A DNA stretch of 17,549 nt. Origin: an uncultured bacterium. Lineage in GTDB: Bacteria; Actinomycetota; Coriobacteriia; Coriobacteriales; Coriobacteriaceae. Positions within the stretch are counted from its first letter, which is position 1, and each line of letters begins with the position of its first letter. The DNA lies in the NCBI GenBank assembly GCA_905215755.1, contig CAJMRE010000038.1, forward strand, positions 1 to 17,549. Direction: 5' to 3'. Positions 1 to 4,476 of the stretch are shown here, piece after piece. The notes under the pieces are model-generated. The model was not told the DNA's origin. It saw nothing but the letters and a program-made list of their open reading frames with translations, and searched no databases. A program made the position numbers and the translations under genes.

Positions 1-16
1 GAAAGGAATGTGTCAG

Positions 17-1000
17 ATGTACGAGATCGACCTTAACCTCCCTAAGCAGATCGTCGCTGACGTCCTGTCCAACCACGAGATCCACAGCGTCGCCTTCGTC
101 GGCTGCGGTGCCTCCATGTCCGACCTTTACCCCGCCAAGTACTTCCTGGCCAACAACACGGACAAGCTGAACGTTCAGATCTTCACCGCTAACGAGTTCA
201 ACTACGACACGCCTTCCTGGGTCAACGAGCACACCTTCGTGATCACCTGCTCCCTCGGTGGCTCCACGCCCGAGACCGTCGAGGCCAACAAGACCGCCAA
301 GAAGCACAACTGCCCGGTCGTCTCCCTCACCAACAAGGCTGGCTCCGCTCTGACCGTCGACGCTGACTACGTCATCGTCCACGGCTTCCATGCCAACTAT
401 GCTGCCAAGGCCGAGAAGCCCGCCTACGCCATCGCTCTTGCTCTCGAGATCCTTCAGCAGACCGAGGGCTATGATCACTACGAGGACATGATCACCGGCC
501 TCACCAACATCTTCGAGCTGATCGAGAACGCTGCTCACTCCGCCAAGGGCCTGGCCAAGCAGTTCGCTCAGGACTTCAAGGACGACAAGATGATCTACTT
601 CATGGCCTCCGGTGCCTCCGAGAAGATGGCTTATTCTAACGCCGCCTTCCTGTTCACCGAGATGCAGTGGATCGACGCTGCTTCCTACAACACCGGCGAG
701 TACTTCCACGGCCCGTTTGAGGTTTCCACCGAGGGTAAGCCCTACGTCTTCCTCATGTCCGACGGTGCTACCCGTCCGATGGACGCTCGTGCCCTCACCT
801 TCCTTAAGCGCATGGGCGCCAAGGTCGCTCTGATTGACTCCAAGGACTACGGCCTGGCCGACGCTGTGCCGGCTAGCGTCCTCACCTACTTCAACCCGCT
901 GCTGCACCTCGCCGTTATGCGCGAGTACGGCAACCAGATCGCCGAGGCCCGTCAGCACCCGCTGACCATGCGTCGCTACATGTGGAAGCTTTCCTACTAA
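17..1000 (+). CDS. SIS-domain sugar-phosphate deglycase/isomerase (FrlB/AgaS-like), copy 1
   Basis: Cytoplasmic protein of 327 residues with two SIS (sugar isomerase) folds. The first holds the VGCGASMSD phosphate-binding loop near residues 28-36 and the TCSLGGSTPET loop near 78-87. The second starts near 195 and carries GEYFHGPFE (E228, H231), a motif shared with fructosamine-6-phosphate deglycases such as FrlB. The C-terminal RRYMWKLSY also resembles the FrlB ending. By family it would cleave or isomerise a phosphorylated amino sugar or Amadori product such as fructoselysine-6-phosphate; the exact substrate cannot be read from sequence. An ATG lies at 8, but AAAGGA at 2-7 is correctly spaced (9 nt) only for the ATG at 17, so I start there. 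Codon choice is strongly biased (TCC, CTC, AAG, AAC, GCC), more than in the neighbours, suggesting high expression. A terminator follows at 1034-1065, so this is probably the last gene of an operon lying upstream of the window. Confidence 0.85.
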   Translation: MYEIDLNLPKQIVADVLSNHEIHSVAFVGCGASMSDLYPAKYFLANNTDKLNVQIFTANEFNYDTPSWVNEHTFVITCSLGGSTPETVEANKTAKKHNCPVVSLTNKAGSALTVDADYVIVHGFHANYAAKAEKPAYAIALALEILQQTEGYDHYEDMITGLTNIFELIENAAHSAKGLAKQFAQDFKDDKMIYFMASGASEKMAYSNAAFLFTEMQWIDAASYNTGEYFHGPFEVSTEGKPYVFLMSDGATRPMDARALTFLKRMGAKVALIDSKDYGLADAVPASVLTYFNPLLHLAVMREYGNQIAEARQHPLTMRRYMWKLSY

Positions 1001-1033
1001 TCGCAAGTAAGTAGACCTTACGGGTTGGTTGAG

Positions 1034-1065
1034 AGGGGATGGGGTTTGCGCCCTGTCCCCTTTTT
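1034..1065 (+). terminator. Rho-independent terminator after SIS gene 1
   Basis: AGGGGATGGGG (1034-1044) pairs with CCCTGTCCCCT (1051-1061) as an 11-bp stem including two G-U pairs, with a 6-nt loop, and runs into five T residues (1061-1065). It lies 34 nt after the SIS stop codon. The descending arm contains CTGTCCCC, a core that recurs in other intergenic elements of this window. Confidence 0.75.
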
Positions 1066-1100
1066 GCTTTGGGGAGGGCGTGTCCGTTGCGCTGCAAAGC

Positions 1101-1145
1101 CCCAGATAAAACCTACCAAAATAAACCTGTCCCTTTTTGGCAGGT
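1101..1145 (+). repeat. Interspersed leader repeat, copy 1 (stem-loop next to the RBS)
   Basis: This is one of three closely related copies (others at 3231-3280 on + and 11214-11266 on -). It begins CCCAGATAAAACC and contains a stem-loop: CCTACCAAAA (1112-1121) against TTTTGGCAGG (1135-1144, one A-C mismatch). The loop is ACCTGTCCC-like. The 3' arm ends about 2 nt before the GGGAGGAG ribosome-binding site of the HAD gene, so the hairpin would sit in the 5' leader. No transposase or target duplication is seen. Confidence 0.7.
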
Positions 1146-1159
1146 GGGAGGAGATGCGT

Positions 1160-1789
1160 ATGATCAAAGCAGTGCTGTTTGATATGGACGGCGTGCTGGT
1201 CGATACCGAGTGGTTCTACAACCGTCGCCGCGTGGCGTTTATGGAAGAGAAGGGGTTCCACTTTGACGAGATTCCCGATCTTTCGGGGTCTAACGAGCCT
1301 GCCATTTGGGAGGCGCTGGTGCCCGACGATGTTGAGCTGCGCGAGCGTCTGCGCGTGGAGTACAAGCAAGTCTACAGCCCGGTCCACCCCGTTCCGTATG
1401 CCGAGCTGCTCAACGAGCAGACGGAGCCGGTGATGCGCGAGCTGCACGAGCGCGGCGTGAAGTGTGCCATCGCGAGCTCGTCCTATCGCGAGCTGATCGA
1501 CGAGCTGGTGGAGATTGCCGGTATCGCCGACGTGCTGGACTACACCATCAGCGGTCACGAGTGCAGTGCGTTTAAGCCCGACCCCGAGATCTACCTGCGT
1601 GCCATGGAGGCGCTGGAGGTGGAGCCGACCGAGTGCCTGGTTATCGAGGACTCGCCCATGGGCATCGAGGCCGGCAAGCGCTCCGGTGCCCACGTCCTGG
1701 CGCTGCGTCCGCACGAGGGCGTCAACCTCGATCAATCGCGAGCCGATGCCGTTATCGATAATCTGACTGACATTTTGGCCGCTTTGTAG
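1160..1789 (+). CDS. HAD-superfamily phosphatase / beta-phosphoglucomutase-like hydrolase
   Basis: Cytoplasmic protein of 209 residues, the usual length for subfamily IA HAD enzymes. All four HAD motifs are present: motif I FDMDGVLVDT with nucleophile D8 and acid/base D10; motif II serines near 106-108 (ASSS); motif III K139 (FKPDPEIYL); motif IV E163-D164 (IEDSPMGIEAG). A helical cap lies between residues about 15 and 85. These enzymes hydrolyse small phosphoesters, often sugar phosphates, or interconvert sugar phosphates via an aspartyl-phosphate; the substrate is not predictable. ATGs at 1154 and 1160 are possible. GGAGG at 1147-1151 lies 8 nt from 1160 and only 2 nt from 1154, favouring 1160. 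A longer open frame reaching upstream to 1025 runs through the terminator and leader repeat and is not credible. The leader repeat directly precedes the RBS. Confidence 0.85.
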   Translation: MIKAVLFDMDGVLVDTEWFYNRRRVAFMEEKGFHFDEIPDLSGSNEPAIWEALVPDDVELRERLRVEYKQVYSPVHPVPYAELLNEQTEPVMRELHERGVKCAIASSSYRELIDELVEIAGIADVLDYTISGHECSAFKPDPEIYLRAMEALEVEPTECLVIEDSPMGIEAGKRSGAHVLALRPHEGVNLDQSRADAVIDNLTDILAAL

Positions 1790-1792
1790 TGT

Positions 1793-1840
1793 CAATCCGC
1801 CGCGAGAAGCACGGGTACAAACGTTTTTTGCGGTGGATTG
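1793..1840 (+). repeat. Hairpin downstream of the HAD gene
   Basis: CAATCCGCCGC (1793-1803) pairs with GCGGTGGATTG (1830-1840), 11 bp with one G-U pair, across a 26-nt loop that ends in TTTTTT. It starts 4 nt after the HAD stop codon and may protect the 3' end or end transcription, but no T-run follows the stem, so it is not a classical terminator. Confidence 0.5.
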
Positions 1841-1886
1841 GCTCAATTTGGTTTCGATTTTGGTTCGTTTGGCTTCGATTCGGGCT

Positions 1887-2005
1887 AAGTGAGTAGACTT
1901 TTTGGCGCTGGCCGAGCACAATGCATATCTTCCTTTGTAAAACCGCAGGTCACAGGGGTGGCGGTTTTGGGTGTGCTCGGCAGATCGTAAAAAGTCTACT
2001 CACTT
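1887..2005. repeat. 119-bp nested palindrome
   Basis: Three nested inverted repeats share one centre. The outer arms are 17 bp and perfect: AAGTGAGTAGACTTTTT (1887-1903) and its complement at 1989-2005. After a 7-nt by 7-nt mismatched region come perfect 10-bp arms, GCCGAGCACA (1911-1920) and its complement at 1972-1981. The innermost arms are 8 bp, AAAACCGC (1939-1946) and its complement at 1961-1968, with a 14-nt loop. The outer arm in RNA ends in U-rich sequence, so a bidirectional transcription end is possible. The compact symmetrical form also fits a MITE- or REP-like element. No target-site duplication is visible. This element fills much of the 355-nt gap between the HAD and YitT genes. 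Confidence 0.75.
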
Positions 2006-2090
2006 GTAATTTGGGCCTTTGGTCGTGGGGGTTGCTGGTCCCCCTTTGGTTGTCGAGGGAGGGTGAATTGAAGCGCCCTCGCACGCTCCG

Positions 2091-2099
2091 TGCTACAAT
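2091..2099 (+). promoter_or_regulatory. Candidate extended -10 promoter for the YitT gene
   Basis: TGCTACAAT is a TG-extended -10 box (TACAAT at 2094-2099) about 46 nt upstream of the GTG start. The -35 is poor: TTGAAG at 2068-2073 would give a 20-bp spacer. The extended -10 may compensate. Confidence 0.45.
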
Positions 2100-2144
2100 C
2101 GCCGACATGCCCCACAACTAGATCTGCCTTCGAAAGGAGCCTAC

Positions 2145-3152
2145 GTGGCGAACGCCATCGATCAGCTCACGGACCGAGTGCTCGTGCTCGGCCGTCTCAC
2201 CATCGTCCGCCGCGCCATTACTGCAGTGGCGGTCACAATTTCCGCCGTTCTCCAGACATTTCTGATCCAGGCATTCATTCAGCCTGCCGACCTGCTTCCG
2301 AGCGGCCTCACCGGCGTTGCGGTCCTGCTCGATCGCGTTACCTCGCTCGGCGGCGTTCACATCGACATCTCGCTCGGTATGCTCGCGCTCAACATCCCCG
2401 TGGCGCTCCTATGTTGGAGTGGCATTAGCAAGCGCTTCGTCATCTTCTCGATGATGCAGGTCGTGCTCTCGTCGCTGTTCCTCAACGTCTTTCACTTCGC
2501 GCCGTTTTTAGGCGACAAGATCATGCTCATCATTTTTGGCGGCGTAGTCTCGGGTCTGGGCGCTGCCATCGCGCTTAAGTCCGGCGCATCCACCGGCGGC
2601 ACCGACTTTATCGCGCTGTGGGTCTCCAACCACACGGGCAAGACCATCTGGGGCGTCATCTTTGGTTTCAACTGCTTTATCCTGGCGATCTTTGGTTTTA
2701 TGTTTGGCTGGGACAAGGCGGCGTATTCCATCGTGTTCCAGTTTATTTCGACCAAGACCATCGACAGTTTCTATCGTCGCTACGACCGCGTGACGCTGCA
2801 GATCACGACGCGCAAGGCAGACGAGGTCATGACCGCCTATGTTGACCATTTTCAGCATGGCATTAGCTGCGCCGAGGTCATTGGCGGATACAGCCGCGAG
2901 AAGATGTACCTGCTGCACGCCGTTGTATCGACCTACGAGAGCCAGGACATTATCAAGCTGGTGTGCGACATTGATCCCGGCGCCGTGATCAACGTGTTCC
3001 ACACGCTCAACTTTGTGGGCGGCTGGTGGGGAGGTCATGTCGACGAGCCCATGCCCACGGCCGTTCCCGATCCCGACAAGCCCGCACGCATGGCCAGCAG
3101 GCAGGCGCGCCTCAGCGAGCAGGACAGCCTGCAGCAGGACGACGGCAAGTAG
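2145..3152 (+). CDS. YitT family membrane protein with C-terminal DUF2179 domain
   Basis: Protein of 335 residues in the YitT_membrane family. About five or six hydrophobic segments are visible, roughly residues 24-46, 50-66, 76-93, 97-118, 125-145 and 167-188, including the family's glycine-rich SGASTGGTDFIALW stretch near 147-159. A soluble DUF2179 domain follows at about 213-292 (VTLQITTRKADEVMTAYVD, then VFHTLNFVGGWWG). The last 40 or so residues are a polar tail rich in Pro, Arg, Gln and Asp, making the protein longer than the usual 280-290 residues. Molecular function is unknown; family members are proposed transporters or ligand-responsive membrane proteins. The start is GTG at 2145, with AGGAG 5 nt upstream; no ATG nearby gives the full first helix. 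It appears to be a single-gene unit. Confidence 0.85.
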   Translation: MANAIDQLTDRVLVLGRLTIVRRAITAVAVTISAVLQTFLIQAFIQPADLLPSGLTGVAVLLDRVTSLGGVHIDISLGMLALNIPVALLCWSGISKRFVIFSMMQVVLSSLFLNVFHFAPFLGDKIMLIIFGGVVSGLGAAIALKSGASTGGTDFIALWVSNHTGKTIWGVIFGFNCFILAIFGFMFGWDKAAYSIVFQFISTKTIDSFYRRYDRVTLQITTRKADEVMTAYVDHFQHGISCAEVIGGYSREKMYLLHAVVSTYESQDIIKLVCDIDPGAVINVFHTLNFVGGWWGGHVDEPMPTAVPDPDKPARMASRQARLSEQDSLQQDDGK

Positions 3153-3200
3153 GGTTTTGGCATTTTACCGGCCCGGCGCAACCCTTCCGTATGAGCCCCA

Positions 3201-3220
3201 CGAAAGCCCCGTTGCTTTCG
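3201..3220 (+). repeat. Small hairpin between the YitT and GntR1 genes
   Basis: CGAAAGC (3201-3207) pairs with GCTTTCG (3214-3220) around a 6-nt loop. A second CTTTCG at 3226-3231 could pair with the same 5' arm. It lies just upstream of leader repeat copy 2; no T-run follows, so terminator function is doubtful. Confidence 0.4.
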
Positions 3221-3230
3221 AGGGACTTTC

Positions 3231-3280
3231 GTTTGCCCAGATAAAACCTGCCAAAATGAAGCTGTCGCTTTTTGGTAGGG
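3231..3280 (+). repeat. Interspersed leader repeat, copy 2
   Basis: Begins GTTTGCCCAGATAAAACC, as in copy 3, followed by CCTGCCAAAA (3247-3256) pairing with TTTTGGTAGG (3270-3279) with one G-U pair. The loop (GAAGCTGTCGC) has drifted from the AAACCTGTCCC of the other two copies. GGGAGGG follows the 3' arm immediately, as an RBS-like sequence, but the next substantial gene (GntR1) starts 92 nt further on. Confidence 0.65.
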
Positions 3281-3313
3281 AGGGTGTATCGTTTTATCAA
3301 TATGAGGTAACAT

Positions 3314-3345
3314 GAAACTAGACGTTATATACGTATTAGTTATTT
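3314..3345 (+). promoter_or_regulatory. Candidate operator/promoter region of GntR1
   Basis: The 90 nt before GntR1 are sharply AT-rich against the GC-rich background. They hold an approximate dyad, AACTA (3316-3320) to TAGTT (3337-3341), around the palindrome ATACGTAT (3329-3336). GntR/HutC regulators commonly bind such dyads in their own promoters. TTATAT (3325-3330) or the TATACG-like sequence could serve as a -10, but no convincing -35 pairs with either. Confidence 0.35.
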
Positions 3346-3371
3346 CAATATTTCGATAAGAGTGATTAGAT

Positions 3372-4091
3372 ATGCCTACGCCCAAAAATGCACCGCTTTA
3401 CCAGCAGATTTATGACGAAATCAAGGACGCGATCGAGAAAGGTGTTTATGCACCCAAGGAGCGTATTCCGTCCGAGCTTGAGCTAGCCGAGCGGTACGAC
3501 GTGAGCCGCATTACGGTGCGCCGCGCCGTCGAGGAGCTGTGCTCCGATGGCTACCTGGTTAAGCAGCAGGGCCGTGGCACCTTTGTCTCCACGCCGCACA
3601 TCAACCGCCAGTTCCACGCTTCGACGCTGCAGACGTTTACCGCGCTGTGTGCCGATAATGACATGAAGGCGGGCGCGCATGTGGTCGATCGCCAGATTGT
3701 GCCGGCACGTCAAAACGAGATGGAGTTCTTTGGCCTGCAGAAGGACGCGCTGCTGCTGCACATCAAGCGCGTGCGTACGGCCGACGGCGAGCCCATTTTT
3801 GAGGAGAACATCTTTGTGCCGTTTGACGCCTACCGTGAGCTGTTGACGGCCGATCTTGAGGACAAGTCGATTTTTGCCGAGGTCGAGCGTGTTGGCGGAA
3901 CGCCGATTGTCTCGGTTGGCTACCGCACGGTCGAGGCCGTTCGTGCCAATACCGAGCAGGCGGCCGAGTTGGGCATTGCTCCGCACGATCCACTGCTCAA
4001 CCTGCGTGCCGGCTTTATCGGCCCCAATGGCGAGCCGGTCCTGATGGGTAAGCAGTACTACGTGGGATCGCGCTACGTTATGGTCATGTAG
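3372..4091 (+). CDS. GntR/HutC-family transcriptional regulator 1 (UTRA domain)
   Basis: Cytoplasmic DNA-binding protein of 239 residues. The N-terminal winged helix-turn-helix spans about residues 8-76 (PLYQQIYDEIKDAIEKG, then SELELAERYDVSRITVRRAVEEL and the wing GRGTFV). A UTRA ligand-binding domain fills about 95-235, with the family strand RVRTADGEPIFEENIFVPF. HutC-type regulators sense sugar phosphates or amino-acid-derived ligands and usually repress nearby transport or catabolic genes. None of the immediate neighbours is an obvious target, so the regulated genes may be elsewhere. The SD before the ATG at 3372 is weak (AAGAG, about 9 nt away), but the protein begins just before the conserved PLYQQI, as expected for the family. 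It is closely similar in layout to regulator 2 at 6462-7217. Confidence 0.88.
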   Translation: MPTPKNAPLYQQIYDEIKDAIEKGVYAPKERIPSELELAERYDVSRITVRRAVEELCSDGYLVKQQGRGTFVSTPHINRQFHASTLQTFTALCADNDMKAGAHVVDRQIVPARQNEMEFFGLQKDALLLHIKRVRTADGEPIFEENIFVPFDAYRELLTADLEDKSIFAEVERVGGTPIVSVGYRTVEAVRANTEQAAELGIAPHDPLLNLRAGFIGPNGEPVLMGKQYYVGSRYVMVM

Positions 4092-4098
4092 GGTTGGT

Positions 4099-4122
4099 TC
4101 CGCCGTTCTTACGAACGGCGGA
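4099..4122. repeat. Perfect hairpin after GntR1
   Basis: TCCGCCGTTC (4099-4108) and GAACGGCGGA (4113-4122) form a 10-bp perfect stem with loop TTAC, 8 nt after the GntR1 stop. There is no T-tract, so it may block 3'-exonuclease or act as a Rho-assisted end rather than an intrinsic terminator. Confidence 0.6.
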
Positions 4123-4143
4123 CCGATCGACGCTGCGCCTTTG

Positions 4144-4171
4144 GTTACGCGGTTTTGCCAAACCGCGTAAC
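4144..4171. repeat. Perfect 12-bp hairpin
   Basis: GTTACGCGGTTT (4144-4155) and its complement (4160-4171) enclose a TGCC tetraloop. Both this hairpin and the preceding one are followed within a few bases by TCGACGCTGC (4127-4136 and 4174-4183), which suggests a duplicated hairpin-plus-tail unit. Confidence 0.6.
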
Positions 4172-4184
4172 GGCTCGACGCTGC

Positions 4185-4282
4185 AAACGCCCCTAAGCGG
4201 CAATCTGACGTTCAATCGTCGGTCGCGTACCAAAGCACGCTTCCCTCCTCTTTCACGTCACCTTGCTCGCTTAGGGGCGTTT
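4185..4282. repeat. Long inverted repeat (15-bp arms, 68-nt interior)
   Basis: AAACGCCCCTAAGCG (4185-4199) is the exact complement of 4268-4282. The arms enclose 68 nt without a clear strong inner stem. An open frame at 4094-4333 runs through these palindromes but has no SD site and no recognisable domain, so I regard the whole stretch as non-coding structured repeat. Confidence 0.6.
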
Positions 4283-4328
4283 TCGCTGACTTTTGCTCAA
4301 CCTGCGGGATTTCCGCGCTTGTCAAGAG

Positions 4329-4380
4329 ACTAGTCGTTGGGGACGTTCTTAAACGACTGGTCATTCAAGAACGTCTCCAA
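4329..4380. repeat. Two competing stem-loops upstream of recQ
   Basis: Stem A is ACTAGTCGTT (4329-4338) with AACGACTGGT (4352-4361), 10 bp with one T-G pair. Stem B is TTGGGGACGTTCTT (4337-4350) with 4367-4380, 14 bp with one G-T pair. The arms overlap and interleave, so A and B exclude each other or form a pseudoknot. The region also reads as one imperfect ~60-bp palindrome in which most mismatches are transitions. It lies upstream of the likely recQ transcription start. Confidence 0.55.
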
Positions 4381-4439
4381 TGATTACCCGCAGAATGAAC
4401 GTGGCTGACAGCCGGGCGACGCCGGTCCGCGTGGCGGCG

Positions 4440-4445
4440 TATAAT
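4440..4445 (+). promoter_or_regulatory. Candidate recQ -10 box
   Basis: A perfect TATAAT lies 31 nt before the recQ ATG. The sequence at -35 (CGACGC at 4417-4422, 17-bp spacer) is a poor match. The spacing to the start codon gives a short leader of about 25 nt. Confidence 0.45.
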
Positions 4446-4476
4446 CGGCGGCAGATGACTTAGACGTTAGGAAACC

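Noticed and set aside
1101..1145. Leader repeats as plain intrinsic terminators of the preceding genes
   Set aside because: The T-run is in the 3' arm of the stem rather than after it, the stem runs into an RBS, and SIS gene 1 already has a strong terminator at 1034-1065.
1887..2005. Insertion sequence
   Set aside because: Only 119 bp, no transposase and no target-site duplication; a non-autonomous element remains possible but unproven.
1921..2121. 66-codon open frame between the HAD and YitT genes
   Set aside because: Starts inside the 119-bp palindrome, lacks an SD, and overlaps the YitT promoter.
3231..3280. CRISPR array made of the three repeat copies
   Set aside because: Copies are kilobases apart, on both strands, with no spacers and no cas genes.
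4094..4333. 79-codon open frame after GntR1
   Set aside because: Consists of inverted repeats, with no SD and a basic, Ser/Leu/Arg-rich nonsense-like translation.
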